Position numbers and translations under genes: made by a program
Assembly: GCA_017960475.1 (NCBI GenBank)
Contig: JAGCZH010000016.1
Location: 1 to 64,000, forward strand
Direction: 5' to 3'
DNA length: 64,000 nucleotides
From: Bacteroidales bacterium
GTDB lineage: Bacteria; Bacteroidota; Bacteroidia; Bacteroidales; P3
Notes under the pieces: model-generated
What the model was told of the DNA's origin: nothing
The model's database searches: none
The model's input: only the letters and a program-made list of their open reading frames with translations
Shown here: positions 1 through 9,212 of the stretch, piece after piece
How the letters are laid out: the number at the start of each line of letters is the position of its first letter
Position numbering within the stretch: the first letter of the stretch is position 1

Positions 1-1425
1 GGCTGTCGAGGTGCCGGGATGCTGGACGGCTTGGAAGGCAATGTAGTTGCCCGTGCCGGTGTAGGTCGTCAGCGGTACCTCGAAAAACTCGTATGTGGTG
101 CCGTTGGGATGCACCTGGCCCACAGGGGTGAAGGTGGAGGCGTTCGCGGGGTCGGTCATCACGCCGACAACGAAGTCGCAGTTGTAGCTGGTGCTGTATT
201 GCCGCGCCCAGAAGGACACCTGCAGGGTGGTGAGGTCCACCGTGGGATCCACGGGAGGCATCACGCCGTAGCAGTAGCCGCCGGCGGCAGCATAGAAGTA
301 CAGGCCGTAGGTGTTGTTGTGGCCATAGGAAGTGGTGGCGTTGATGTAGGGACGGTCTGCAGTGCTGCCGAGTTTGTACCAGCAGGTGGGGAATGCCGTG
401 GTGCCGGTGCCATAGGTCTCGAAGTTCTCGGTGACAGGCAGCATTGCCTCCTCAATGAAGACACAAGATGTGCGGAAGATGGCGGTGGCGGCCGACGAGG
501 TGTCGTCCACTCCGCAAATGGCATAGACCCTCACGGTGTAGGGCGTGTTGCTTTGCAAGTCGGTGGCGCTGTAGGAGTTTGTCGTCACATAGTCGACTAT
601 AGTGTCGCTGACAACGACCATCCACTCCGTCTCGCTGCCGCCGGCAGTCCAGGTGATGTCGAGTTGGTCGGCAGAAGGAACAGCCGCGAGAGCCATAGGC
701 TTGGGGCATGTGATGTTGGGACGTACAAACTCATAGTAGCGATATGCACCGTGCCAAGTGCTATAGGTTGTAGCAAAAGAGCCAGTGTGATAGGTAGCGG
801 CGTGAGTGGAAGGATCCAAGATAACAATGTCATCAGATGCTGCGCCGAGGCCGCTCTGGAACGAGCTTGGCACTGTTCCCGGTGCAGGTCCGTAGACAAT
901 CACGACCTTGCTGGAATCCTCGTGCAGTTGAATCTGCCACTTCACATCGCCGGCATACGAACTGCCGTAGGTGTAGCTCAGGGCGAATTCGCATACCAGC
1001 ACCCGCTCAGGTGCCGTTCCCATAAGCTGGTATTTGATGTATCCATTCGAACCCGTGCTCATGTCACGTGCTATACCGATAATCTTCGGCAAAGCTGTCG
1101 AATAGTAGGATGAGGTGAACTGTCCAGCCGTGGTTGTCGTCGTGGTCGACGGAGCCATACTGAACATACCATTGGCATTCACCCAGAACTGGGAATAACT
1201 CCCGTCACCGAAGGGGAAGTTAAAGCCAATGTTGGTGATTGACGAGGCAGGACTGTCGTCGACATACGTACCATCACCGAGCAGGGTGGTCGGATTGGAC
1301 AATGTAATCCAAGCCGAGTTGTCAACACCTGTCCGGAATTCATAATCAGACAGATCCTGCGCCTGCGTTACCCATGGCACGCATAGCGCCACGATGAGTA
1401 ACATTTTTTGTAAATACTTAAACAT
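1..1425 (-). CDS. Secreted fibronectin-III/adhesin-like protein, 3' end outside window
   Basis: An open reading frame of 475 codons reads from the ATG at 1425 to the left window edge without a stop, so only the N-terminal part is present. The product starts with a signal peptide (MFKYLQKMLLIVALCVPWVTQA, residues 1-22, cleaved before QDLSD). Residues about 30-230 are a beta-rich N-terminal domain rich in Gly, Ser and Thr. A fibronectin type III-like segment lies at about 240-320 (it begins near CPKPMAL and contains ITWTAGGSE). From about 330 a jelly-roll/MAM-like module begins (NFETYGTGTTAFPTCWY). This layout is common among Bacteroidota cell-surface or T9SS-exported proteins, whose sorting domain would lie beyond the window. 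The function is unknown; adhesion or carbohydrate/protein binding is inference. Confidence 0.8.
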   Translation of the reverse strand, partial: MFKYLQKMLLIVALCVPWVTQAQDLSDYEFRTGVDNSAWITLSNPTTLLGDGTYVDDSPASSITNIGFNFPFGDGSYSQFWVNANGMFSMAPSTTTTTTAGQFTSSYYSTALPKIIGIARDMSTGSNGYIKYQLMGTAPERVLVCEFALSYTYGSSYAGDVKWQIQLHEDSSKVVIVYGPAPGTVPSSFQSGLGAASDDIVILDPSTHAATYHTGSFATTYSTWHGAYRYYEFVRPNITCPKPMALAAVPSADQLDITWTAGGSETEWMVVVSDTIVDYVTTNSYSATDLQSNTPYTVRVYAICGVDDTSSAATAIFRTSCVFIEEAMLPVTENFETYGTGTTAFPTCWYKLGSTADRPYINATTSYGHNNTYGLYFYAAAGGYCYGVMPPVDPTVDLTTLQVSFWARQYSTSYNCDFVVGVMTDPANASTFTPVGQVHPNGTTYEFFEVPLTTYTGTGNYIAFQAVQHPGTSTA

Positions 1426-1585
1426 AGTTAAAAGATTTAGTTAATATAATAATAAAAATTTACATTTAATTACATTACAGCAATATACAACAATACTAGA
1501 AAATGCGATAATAACTGCAAATGTAAGAAAAAAAATTAGACCGACCAAATTTTTTTTTGTTTTTCTTTCGGATTTTAAAGAAAAA

Positions 1586-1614
1586 TTGCATTTTACATTT
1601 TTTTTGTACATTTG
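1586..1614 (+). promoter_or_regulatory. Bacteroidota-type promoter in the 1426-1728 intergenic region
   Basis: TTG at 1586-1588 and TACATTTG at 1607-1614 match the Bacteroidota -33/-7 pattern with an 18-base gap. It would drive the small membrane protein gene at 1729 and perhaps efp. The rest of this 303-base, very A+T-rich gap shows no gene. Confidence 0.5.
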
Positions 1615-1728
1615 CAATTTATTACAACACCTTTGAAAATTATTTCAAGCAATTCTATATATTAAATGACAGTTATTTAGACACTGTTTGAAATCACTTT
1701 AGAACATCAAAAATACTCGGTTTCAGGT

Positions 1729-2001
1729 ATGGAAAAAACAACACTCTCAAAAATATACGAATGGGAATCTTACGCTCTGATTATCGGCGCCACGGTCTAC
1801 TTTTTCCTCAACCATAAAGAACCCCTTCTCACCCTTGTGGGCATCATGCTCGCCCTCTTCTGCCGCAACTTCATGTACCGCACTCGCTACAAAATGTTTG
1901 AGGAGGAAAATGAGGAGCTCAAAGTGGATCTCCGTCGCCTCACCAACCTGCTCGAGGTCGAAAAAAAGAAAAACTCAACATCCAATTCCAACGACAAATA
2001 A
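1729..2001 (+). CDS. Small membrane protein with C-terminal coiled coil
   Basis: This is a 90-residue protein of unknown function. Two hydrophobic segments (about residues 14-28 and 33-50) are followed by a charged, heptad-like helix at about 55-80 (MFEEENEELKVDLRRLTNLL) and a polar tail, suggesting a helical hairpin anchor with a cytoplasmic coiled coil. It lies 71 bases upstream of efp on the same strand and may be cotranscribed. No family was recognised; the membrane topology is inferred from hydrophobicity only. Confidence 0.7.
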   Translation: MEKTTLSKIYEWESYALIIGATVYFFLNHKEPLLTLVGIMLALFCRNFMYRTRYKMFEEENEELKVDLRRLTNLLEVEKKKNSTSNSNDK

Positions 2002-2072
2002 TTTTTGATACTGAGTATTAATTCAGAGATTTATTTTAACGTAAAACATTTATAAATAATTATTTATCTTTT

Positions 2073-2636
2073 ATGGCAACAACAGCTGACATTAAGAACG
2101 GACTGTGTATCAACTTCAACAACGACATCTACACAATCGTTGAATTCCTTCACGTAAAACCTGGCAAGGGTGCCGCTTTCGTCCGCACCAAAATGCGCAA
2201 CGTCAAAACCGGACGCGTCCTAGAGAACACTTTCCCCTCAGGTGCCAAAATCGACATCGTCCGCGTGGAACGCCGCCCATATACTTACCTCTACAAGGAG
2301 GGCGACATGCATGTTTTTATGCACACCGAGACCTACGAGCAGATATACATCCCTGAAGCTATCATCAACGCTCCTCAGTTCCTCAAAGACGGTCAGTATG
2401 TGGAAATCACCGTACATGCCGACACCGAGACTCCTCTGCTCTGCGAGCTGCCTCCTTTCATCGAGACCGTGGTGACCTATACCGAACCTGGATTCGCCGG
2501 CAACACCGCCACCAACGCCATGAAGGATGCCACCGTTGAACCCGGCGTCCAGATCCGCGTGCCTCTCTTCATCAAAGAAGGCGAACGCATCAAGGTCGAC
2601 ACACGCACCTGCGAATACTCTGAAAGAATAAAGTAA
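2073..2636 (+). CDS. efp: Translation elongation factor P
   Basis: EF-P binds ribosomes stalled on polyproline stretches and promotes peptide-bond formation. The 187-residue product is full length for the family, with a KOW-like N-terminal domain followed by two OB domains. The loop [10 protein letters not shown] puts the normally modified lysine at K32. The C-terminal domain contains the conserved [25 protein letters not shown] signature (about residues 155-175). No modification enzyme (EpmA or YmfI) is visible in the window. The identification is secure. Confidence 0.97.
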   Translation: MATTADIKNGLCINFNNDIYTIVEFLHVKPGKGAAFVRTKMRNVKTGRVLENTFPSGAKIDIVRVERRPYTYLYKEGDMHVFMHTETYEQIYIPEAIINAPQFLKDGQYVEITVHADTETPLLCELPPFIETVVTYTEPGFAGNTATNAMKDATVEPGVQIRVPLFIKEGERIKVDTRTCEYSERIK

Positions 2637-2679
2637 TTCTTTCCGGTAAACGATATTTCGAACGTTAACCGTCATCTAT

Positions 2680-3666
2680 ATGAAACGATTGACAATCCTT
2701 GCAGCCTGCTTGCTTCTGCTGGCAGGCTGCAAACATAAAGAGCCTGAGCATAAGGCCAAAAACTACGGCATCGACTACAACCAGGTGTCAACTCCCGACT
2801 TCAACGCCGACTCGGCTTTCCGTTTTGTCGACGAGCAACTGGCTTTCGGCTTCCGCCACCCAGGCACTCCAGGCCATGAGCGTTGTGCCAAATACATCTC
2901 CGAGGCTATGCTTCGCTGGTGCGACACCGTCATCGTCCAGCCTTTCAGCGCCAAACTATGGAATGGATCCATCGTCAAGGGGAAAAACATCATAGCCTCT
3001 CTGGCTCCAGAGAAGGAACGACGCATTCTGCTCGCCGCTCACTGGGATTCACGCCAATGGGCCGACCACGACCCCGACACCAACAACTGGCGCAAACCTC
3101 TACTAGGCGCCAACGACGGTGCCAGCGGCGTGGCCACCCTTATGGAATTGGCTCGCATCATGTCGGCTATGCCGCCTAACGTGGGTGTCGATTTCATCTT
3201 CTTCGACGTCGAGGACCAAGGTATTCCTGAATGGGCCAAACGCTATGAAGACAACACATGGTGTCTCGGCTCGCAATACTGGGCCCAGTCGCCTCACCGC
3301 CTCTTCTATTCGGCCGAATATGGTATTCTTTTCGATATGGTCGGCACCGCCAATCCCAGATTCACCAAAGAGGAAGTCTCTATGAGCTTCGCCCAAGGGC
3401 TTACCAATAAGGTGTGGAACTGCGCGGCACAACTGGGTTTCGCCAACATCTTTGTCGACGAGCTGTCAAGCGCTATCCTCGACGACCATCTCTATGTGAA
3501 CCAGATTCTTCATATCCCCACCATAGACATCGTCCAGAATAGCACCAATTGCTCTTTCTACCCTCACTGGCACACTATCTCTGACGACCTCGAGGCTGTT
3601 GACCGCAACACTATGCGTATGGTCGGCACCATAGCCATGAAGGTCATCTACGGAGATTTCAAATAA
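2680..3666 (+). CDS. M28-family glutaminyl-peptide cyclotransferase-like lipoprotein
   Basis: The 328-residue product has a lipoprotein signal (LLAGC, lipidated Cys17) and an M28-type zinc hydrolase fold. Candidate single-zinc ligands are D146 in GANDGASG, E178 in FDVEDQG and a histidine in PHWHT (H296 or H298), the arrangement of type II glutaminyl cyclases such as the one described in Porphyromonas gingivalis. Those enzymes convert N-terminal Gln to pyroglutamate on exported proteins. A plain M28 aminopeptidase would normally need two metals, so the cyclase assignment is favoured but is inference. It lies 43 bases after efp on the same strand. Confidence 0.82.
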   Translation: MKRLTILAACLLLLAGCKHKEPEHKAKNYGIDYNQVSTPDFNADSAFRFVDEQLAFGFRHPGTPGHERCAKYISEAMLRWCDTVIVQPFSAKLWNGSIVKGKNIIASLAPEKERRILLAAHWDSRQWADHDPDTNNWRKPLLGANDGASGVATLMELARIMSAMPPNVGVDFIFFDVEDQGIPEWAKRYEDNTWCLGSQYWAQSPHRLFYSAEYGILFDMVGTANPRFTKEEVSMSFAQGLTNKVWNCAAQLGFANIFVDELSSAILDDHLYVNQILHIPTIDIVQNSTNCSFYPHWHTISDDLEAVDRNTMRMVGTIAMKVIYGDFK

Positions 3667-3768
3667 TCGTTCACCGTCCTTTCACGCTCCGCCTTCCGAG
3701 CTCGTTATACCTGCTAACGACATAATGTCTTCACTCTTGGGCCACAAATCAAAAATCATCTACGTTTT

Positions 3769-4197
3769 TTGTCTCGTTTCCGCACATACTCAGCCTTTTT
3801 AGCACTCCTTTTCCTCTCTCTTGCCGCTTGCAAAAGGGAGGAACGTTGCGCTGTGCCCATTGGGTTGACCAATTTTAAAATCGAGCCCAACGCCGCCTAC
3901 TATTCCGGCCTTAACAATGTGGGTGGATACATGTACCTTACTGGCGGTCATCGCGGTGTCGTGGTGGTTCGCCAAGCCTACGACCAGTTTGTGGCTTACG
4001 AGCGCACCTGCCCCGCCGACAGCACCAGCGCTGTGAAAGTCTCTGATGAATGGGGATCCGCCATCCTTGAATGTCCTCAATGCAAGACCCGATTTATCGT
4101 CGACGCCGACGGCATGCCTATGGACGGCGGCGCCACATCATGCCCTCTCTACCAATACAGCACCAGCTATAGCGGAGGCGTGCTGTGGGTTTATTAA
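3769..4197 (+). CDS. Rieske-like lipoprotein lacking the histidine ligands
   Basis: The 142-residue product begins at TTG 3769; no in-frame ATG exists between the upstream stop (3715-3717) and this codon. It has a signal peptide ending in a lipobox (SLAAC, Cys21). The C-terminal half resembles a Rieske [2Fe-2S] fold: YERTCPADS, then LECPQCKTRF and a Gly-rich loop ending in SCPLYQY. Rieske proteins use CxH and CxxH; here the histidines are replaced (TCP and CPQCK). It may have lost the cluster or bind another metal through its cysteines. The physiological role is unknown. It converges on clpX. Confidence 0.65.
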   Translation: MSRFRTYSAFLALLFLSLAACKREERCAVPIGLTNFKIEPNAAYYSGLNNVGGYMYLTGGHRGVVVVRQAYDQFVAYERTCPADSTSAVKVSDEWGSAILECPQCKTRFIVDADGMPMDGGATSCPLYQYSTSYSGGVLWVY

Positions 4198-4218
4198 ATC
4201 CTTTGGCTATTTTGTAGC

Positions 4219-4245
4219 AGTCCCCGGGCTTTTTGCCCAGGGACT
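4219..4245. terminator. Hairpin between convergent genes
   Basis: An 11-base stem with one mismatch (AGTCCCcGGGC / GCCCaGGGACT) and a TTTTT loop lies between the Rieske-like gene and clpX. There is no U-tract after the stem, so it may only protect 3' ends or terminate weakly in both directions. Confidence 0.45.
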
Positions 4246-4252
4246 TAAGGAG

Positions 4253-5485
4253 TTATTCTGCCATCGTCTTGTCGAGACGCTCTTTCGCAATCTCTTTGGT
4301 GATAACTATATGCTCGCCTTTGTGCGACGGCAACTCAAACATGAGGTCATTCATCAATTCCTCTACTATGGAGCGAAGTCCGCGGGCTCCAAGACGGTAC
4401 TCCACCGCAATGTCGACAATGACGCCGAGGGCCTCTTTGTCGAAATCAAGTGCCACACCGTCCATTTTGAAGAGTTCCTGATACTGTTTCACAAGTGCAT
4501 TCTTTGGTTCGGTGAGGATGCGCAGCAACGCATCGCGGTCCAAGGGGTTTAGGTGGGTAAGCACAGGGAAGCGGCCTACTAGCTCTGGTATAAGGCCAAA
4601 CTTCTTCAAATCCATTGGCTGTATATACTTAAGGAGGTTGTGACGGTTGATTTCCTGACGGGTCTTGGTACCGTTGAATCCTATCACATTAGACTTCATA
4701 CGCAAGGCTATGTCACGCTCTATTCCATCGAAAGCGCCACCCGACATGAACAGTATGTTGCGTGTGTTAACCTGTATCATCTGCTGCTCCGGATGTTTTC
4801 TGCCTCCTTGGGGCGGCACATTGACAACAGCGCCTTCCAGGAGTTTCAACATTGCCTGCTGAACTCCCTCGCCCGACACATCACGAGTGATGGAGGGATT
4901 GTCGCTCTTTCGGGCTATCTTGTCTATCTCGTCTATGAACACTATACCGCGCTCTGCGGCAGCGACATTGTAATCGGCGGCCTGCAGCAATCGAACCAGC
5001 ACATTCTCCACGTCGTCGCCGACATACCCTGCCTCGGTCAATGTCGTGGCGTCAGCTATACAGAAGGGGACATCGAGCATTCGGGCTATGGTTCGTGCCA
5101 TAAGTGTCTTACCTGTTCCTGTCTCGCCGACAAGGATGATATTCGACTTCTCTATCTCAACCTCGTTGGCATCGTTGGTGCTTTCGTAATATTGCAGCCG
5201 TTTATAGTGGTTGTATACAGCGACAGCGAGTACCTTCTTGGCTTCGTCCTGTCCTATGACATACTGATCCATGAAGCTCTTTATCTCTACCGGTGTCGGT
5301 ATTGGCTTGTCTTTTTTCTCCGGCTTCAGAGGCTTTCTAATGTCTTGCTGATTGATGATAAGATTGGCTTGCTCTACACACTCGCTACAAATGTATCCCT
5401 CCAGTCCTGTCAGCAGCATTGAGCACTGCGATGCAGGACGTCCACAGAATGAGCAATGATCCTCGTTATTTGTTTTTTTGGCCAT
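4253..5485 (-). CDS. clpX: ATP-dependent protease ATPase subunit ClpX
   Basis: This AAA+ unfoldase delivers substrates to ClpP. The 410-residue product has the N-terminal zinc-binding domain (C11, C14, C33, C36), Walker A GETGTGKT at 120-127, the GYVG pore loop, Walker B FIDEIDKI and a C-terminal sensor-2 region (LGARGLRSI). Length and motif order match the family. clpP is not adjacent in this window. The upstream region carries a GGTTGAAAGG-type repeat instead of a clear promoter. Confidence 0.97.
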   Translation of the reverse strand: MAKKTNNEDHCSFCGRPASQCSMLLTGLEGYICSECVEQANLIINQQDIRKPLKPEKKDKPIPTPVEIKSFMDQYVIGQDEAKKVLAVAVYNHYKRLQYYESTNDANEVEIEKSNIILVGETGTGKTLMARTIARMLDVPFCIADATTLTEAGYVGDDVENVLVRLLQAADYNVAAAERGIVFIDEIDKIARKSDNPSITRDVSGEGVQQAMLKLLEGAVVNVPPQGGRKHPEQQMIQVNTRNILFMSGGAFDGIERDIALRMKSNVIGFNGTKTRQEINRHNLLKYIQPMDLKKFGLIPELVGRFPVLTHLNPLDRDALLRILTEPKNALVKQYQELFKMDGVALDFDKEALGVIVDIAVEYRLGARGLRSIVEELMNDLMFELPSHKGEHIVITKEIAKERLDKTMAE

Positions 5486-5494
5486 AGGAACCTG

Positions 5495-5543
5495 GGTTGA
5501 AAGGGTTTGAAAGGTTAAAAAGGTTGAAAGGGTTAAAAGGTTA
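5495..5543. repeat. Intergenic GGTT(G/A)AAAGG-type low-complexity repeat
   Basis: About five imperfect 9-11-base units of GGTTGAAAGG/GGTTAAAAGG lie between clpX and rodA. The same unit type recurs at 25979-26109 and about 39655-39675. Confidence 0.6.
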
Positions 5544-5566
5544 TACTTTAAACATTACTAAATCGC

Positions 5567-6814
5567 TTATACTGGTTTCGTACGTTCTTGGTCTTGCCGC
5601 AAAAAAATGAATAACAATATCGTGAACGCCATCAGCGACGAGCCACCATAGCTGAAGAATGGCAACGGTATGCCGATAACTGGCAGCAATCCCAACACCA
5701 TCCCTATGTTAATGAAGAAATGGATAAACAGTATACTTGCCACCGAATAGCCATAAAAGCGCGAGAATGTCGAATATTGTCGTTCGGCAAGACGTACCAA
5801 CCGTAACAGCAGACACATATACAACACAATAACCACCGCCGAGCCCATAAAGCCCCATTCCTCTCCCACCGTGCAGAAGATGAAGTCGGTCTCCTGCTCA
5901 GGGACAAAATCAGCTTTAGTAATTGTGCCTTTCAAATAGCCTTTGCCCGCGAAACCGCCCGAGCCTATGGCTATTTTCGACTGGTAGACGTTGTAGCCTG
6001 TACCTTTGGTGTCGGTGGTCTTGCCTAACAGGACATATATACGGTCGCGTTGATGGGGCTCTAAAACATTGTCGAAGACAAAGTCAACCGAGAAGGTGAA
6101 CAGCGTACATGCCAGAAAGAGCACAATAGTCCATGTGTAATGGCGGCGGGTGCGTTTGCCTAGCCATACAAAAAGGTACAGCAAGCCTATTACCGCAAGC
6201 AGAGCCATTATAATGTACTTGTTAACAAGCAGGGCTATTACGAAAAGCACGGCGGCCACAACACCACACAACAATATGCGTCCCGACATACCCTCCCTGA
6301 ACAATGGCAGCAGAAAGCTGACGAAAACCATTGCCGAGCCTGTATCGTGCTGCAACAAAATAAGGCCTATGGGGATGAGGATGATTATCCACGATATTAT
6401 CTTGGTGCGCAGCAAACGGTAGTCGAGGTCCAATGTACTCATGTATTTCGCCAATGCCAACGCCGTGGCGAATTTGGCGAATTCTGACGGCTGGAACTTG
6501 AAGGCACCGAAGTCTATCCATGAAAGGCCGCCTTTGGTCACCTTGCCTATAAACAGCGTGATTACAAGCAGCGCAATTATCACAAGATAGATGACATACG
6601 CCGTAGAGGAGAAAACATGCGGGTCGGTGAGCGATATTATCAATGCTATTACCAGCGACACTCCGATCCATATCAGCTGCTTGCCATGCTTGGTCTGAAA
6701 ATCGAAAATGCCAGCATGGCTGCCGTCGTAGCATGCGGCGTAAATATTAAACCAGCCGAAAATGACTATGGCGCCGAAAAGCAACAGTGTTATCCAGTCT
6801 ATTTTGTTTTCCAT
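5567..6814 (-). CDS. rodA: Rod shape-determining protein RodA (SEDS glycosyltransferase)
   Basis: RodA polymerises lipid II glycan strands in the elongasome together with PBP2. The 415-residue product is polytopic (about ten membrane segments) and carries SEDS landmarks: FQPSEFAKFATALALAKYM, QHDTGSAMVFVSFLLPLF and a C-terminal FFSYGGSSLMA. Its ATG overlaps the stop of the PBP2 gene by one base (TAATG), indicating translational coupling. Identification is secure; specialisation for elongation rather than division follows from the PBP2 partner. Confidence 0.95.
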   Translation of the reverse strand: MENKIDWITLLLFGAIVIFGWFNIYAACYDGSHAGIFDFQTKHGKQLIWIGVSLVIALIISLTDPHVFSSTAYVIYLVIIALLVITLFIGKVTKGGLSWIDFGAFKFQPSEFAKFATALALAKYMSTLDLDYRLLRTKIISWIIILIPIGLILLQHDTGSAMVFVSFLLPLFREGMSGRILLCGVVAAVLFVIALLVNKYIIMALLAVIGLLYLFVWLGKRTRRHYTWTIVLFLACTLFTFSVDFVFDNVLEPHQRDRIYVLLGKTTDTKGTGYNVYQSKIAIGSGGFAGKGYLKGTITKADFVPEQETDFIFCTVGEEWGFMGSAVVIVLYMCLLLRLVRLAERQYSTFSRFYGYSVASILFIHFFINIGMVLGLLPVIGIPLPFFSYGGSSLMAFTILLFIFLRQDQERTKPV

Positions 6815-8661
6815 TATTTCTTTTTCTTTTTACCTGTTCGTGCCAGAGGCAGCTTCTGGCATGGTGCCGCGTCGCGGTACATACGTTCAAAGTCTTTGCG
6901 TTTCACCTCGCCTCTCACATATTTCTCTATCACCAGGCTGGCGATAGGTGCCGCCCACGAGCCTCCGCCGCCTCGGGCGTTCTCGACGTATACGGCAACG
7001 GCGATCTGGGGGTTGTTGCGGGGTGCGAAAGAGATAAACACAGAGTGGTCATCACCAATATTCTGTGCTGTTCCCGTTTTGCCGCACACCTCAATGTCGG
7101 GTATGTCAGCCTTGTGCGCGGTGCCTCCTGCCCCATGCACGGCGCCATACATGCCGGCGGCAACGACCTCAATATATTTTGGGTCGATACCGGTCTCATG
7201 GCGGGTATAAAACTCTTCGTTGCGTGTCGAGTCGGGGCCATAGTATCTCACCAAATGGGGAGTGATATAGTATCCTCTGTTGGCAACAATGCAAGCCAGA
7301 TTGGCCATCTGCAATGGCACAACCTCAACCTCACCCTGTCCTATACTGTTGGAATAGATGGTCGAAAAGGCCCATTTCCCTGCCCCATACCATCTGTTGT
7401 AGTAATTTGTGTCGGGTATGTTGCCGCTCATAACGCTTGGAAGGTCTATGGGCAGCCTCATTCCAAAACCGAAACGCTGCATATAGTCGTGCCACATTGA
7501 CAGCCCATAGGGGCTGTCGCGATATATATTCTTATACTTGCCCTGCTGTATCACACGGCGATAAACGAAATAGAAATAGGGGTTGCACGACATCTTTATG
7601 GCGTCTTGCACACATGAGGCACTTGGGTGGTTATGGCAACCAACAAGCGACTTGTTGCACGGGAATCCAGACCCTGGCGTGATCACGCCTATGTTGAGCG
7701 CCGTCATTGCCTGTGCCACTTTGAAAATGGATCCTGGAGGATATTGCGCCTGCAAGGCTCTGTTGAAAAGAGGCTTGCTGATGTCTTGCAACAGCTTGAT
7801 ATAGTTCTCGCCTCTCACTCTACCCACCAGTAGGTTGGGGTCGTAGCATGGCGCCGAGACCATGGCTAAGACTTCTCCTGTCGAGGGCTCGATGGCGACT
7901 ATGCATCCTCGCTTGTTGGCCATAAGGCTCTCGGCATACTCCTGCAATTCGGCGTCAAGGGTGGTGTACAAATTGCCGCCCTCCACAGCCATTGTGTCTT
8001 TGGCACCGCCAAGATAGGGCCCGATCTCACGATTGTGAACATCGACATGCATTATTTTCTTGCCCTTCACCCCACGCAATACCGACTCATACGATTTCTC
8101 CAATCCGCTCTTGCCTATGTAGTCTCCCTGCTTGTAGTAGCTGTCTTTTTTTGTCTCGTTCTGGTCCACCTCGCCAACATATCCCAACACATGGGCCGCT
8201 ATCGGTTTATCGTATATACGCAAGGTACGCTGCTGCACAAAGAAACCGTGGAACCTATACAACTGGTTTTGCCATGAGCCATACTCCTCTTTGGAGACCT
8301 GTTTCATGAAAATCGACGGCGTATATGTCGAGTATCGGCATGCTTTGTTCATGCGTGAGTCAAACTCCTCACGGCTTATTCCCATAACCTCGCAGAAATG
8401 GGCCGTGTCAATCTTCACCATCTTTGGTATCACCATAAGGTCGTACACCGCCTCGTTGTGCACCAGCAACTCGCCGTCACGGTCGTAGATAAGACCTCGA
8501 GCAGGATACTGGGTCACTTTGCGCAACGCCTGCTGGTCAGCAAGCTCACGATAAGTGCCGTCAAAAACCTGCAAGATTGACAGCCTCACTATGAAGATTA
8601 TCCCCACAATGATGAATATCAAACGTATTACAGAGCTTCTATCCTGATATTGATTTCTCAC
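6814..8661 (-). CDS. mrdA: Penicillin-binding protein 2 (elongasome transpeptidase)
   Basis: The 615-residue class B PBP cross-links peptidoglycan during cell elongation. It has one N-terminal membrane anchor (about residues 11-30), a dimerisation/pedestal region, and transpeptidase motifs S311-I-F-K314, SCN 358-360 and KTG 528-530. The only plausible start is GTG 8661; no in-frame ATG lies just upstream. Bacteroidota usually have mreC and mreD directly before it; here the next upstream feature is a tRNA on the same strand. The lysine-rich C-terminus (GKKKKK) is a polar tail. Confidence 0.95.
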   Translation of the reverse strand: MRNQYQDRSSVIRLIFIIVGIIFIVRLSILQVFDGTYRELADQQALRKVTQYPARGLIYDRDGELLVHNEAVYDLMVIPKMVKIDTAHFCEVMGISREEFDSRMNKACRYSTYTPSIFMKQVSKEEYGSWQNQLYRFHGFFVQQRTLRIYDKPIAAHVLGYVGEVDQNETKKDSYYKQGDYIGKSGLEKSYESVLRGVKGKKIMHVDVHNREIGPYLGGAKDTMAVEGGNLYTTLDAELQEYAESLMANKRGCIVAIEPSTGEVLAMVSAPCYDPNLLVGRVRGENYIKLLQDISKPLFNRALQAQYPPGSIFKVAQAMTALNIGVITPGSGFPCNKSLVGCHNHPSASCVQDAIKMSCNPYFYFVYRRVIQQGKYKNIYRDSPYGLSMWHDYMQRFGFGMRLPIDLPSVMSGNIPDTNYYNRWYGAGKWAFSTIYSNSIGQGEVEVVPLQMANLACIVANRGYYITPHLVRYYGPDSTRNEEFYTRHETGIDPKYIEVVAAGMYGAVHGAGGTAHKADIPDIEVCGKTGTAQNIGDDHSVFISFAPRNNPQIAVAVYVENARGGGGSWAAPIASLVIEKYVRGEVKRKDFERMYRDAAPCQKLPLARTGKKKKK

Positions 8662-8841
8662 TTGTATTCTCGATTATTTGCGCAACCTTACAATACTTAA
8701 AGTTTAACGTGTAACGTTTAAAGATGTCTCTAAACTAATATTCAATGATATAAATATTAAAAACGTTTCTCTATACTTTTTTGTTACACAACAAGAAATT
8801 TGTTTACTCTTCCTTCCAAAGAATAAACAAACTGTGCTTTG

Positions 8842-8914
8842 TGGAGTATATGGGACTCGAACCCACTACCTTTTGATTGCGAACCAAACGCTCTACCAGA
8901 TGAGCTAATACCCC
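8842..8914 (-). tRNA. tRNA-Ala, anticodon CGC
   Basis: The reverse strand folds into a full cloverleaf of 73 bases. The acceptor stem GGGGTAT/ATACTCC carries the G3-U70 alanine identity pair. The anticodon arm is TTTGG-TTCGCAA-TCAAA, giving anticodon CGC (codon GCG), and the T arm has TTCGAGT. The CCA end is not encoded. Confidence 0.93.
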
Positions 8915-8927
8915 ATGTTTTGGACTG

Positions 8928-8935
8928 CAAATCTA
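8928..8935 (-). promoter_or_regulatory. Promoter -7 box of tRNA-Ala(CGC)
   Basis: TAGATTTG on the reverse strand, 13 bases before the tRNA 5' end, fits the TAnnTTTG -7 element. A well-spaced -33 element is not obvious. Confidence 0.45.
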
Positions 8936-9156
8936 CACAAAAAAATCGAATTTTCCATTGATTCAAATAAAAGACATTTTATAACTCAAATTATCACCTT
9001 TTTACCAACGCCTTTTTCTGTCTTCAGACCTGATATTTCTTCATTTTCACGATTAAGAAAATGTGATTTTTATATCAGATTCCCGGAAAGAAAGACCAAA
9101 ATAAGCGAAGATAAAAAATTTATAGCCCCCTTTCTAAAAAACTCAATTATTTTTCG

Positions 9157-9164
9157 TAAATTTG
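9157..9164 (+). promoter_or_regulatory. Promoter -7 box of first C69 dipeptidase gene
   Basis: TAAATTTG, 48 bases upstream of the ATG at 9213, matches TAnnTTTG. It overlaps the longest possible ORF start (9162), which supports 9213 as the real start. The rest of 8936-9156 shows no gene. Confidence 0.5.
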
Positions 9165-9212
9165 CATTTTATTAATCCCTATATAAAAAATCACACAATA
9201 AATAATAACAAT

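Noticed and set aside
19..1113. 364-codon forward ORF at the left edge
   Set aside because: The reverse strand encodes a coherent signal-peptide protein through the whole segment; the forward product is Arg/Gly/Val-rich without domains.
4640..5422. 260-codon forward ORF inside clpX
   Set aside because: It lies wholly antisense to clpX, whose zinc finger and AAA+ motifs are intact.
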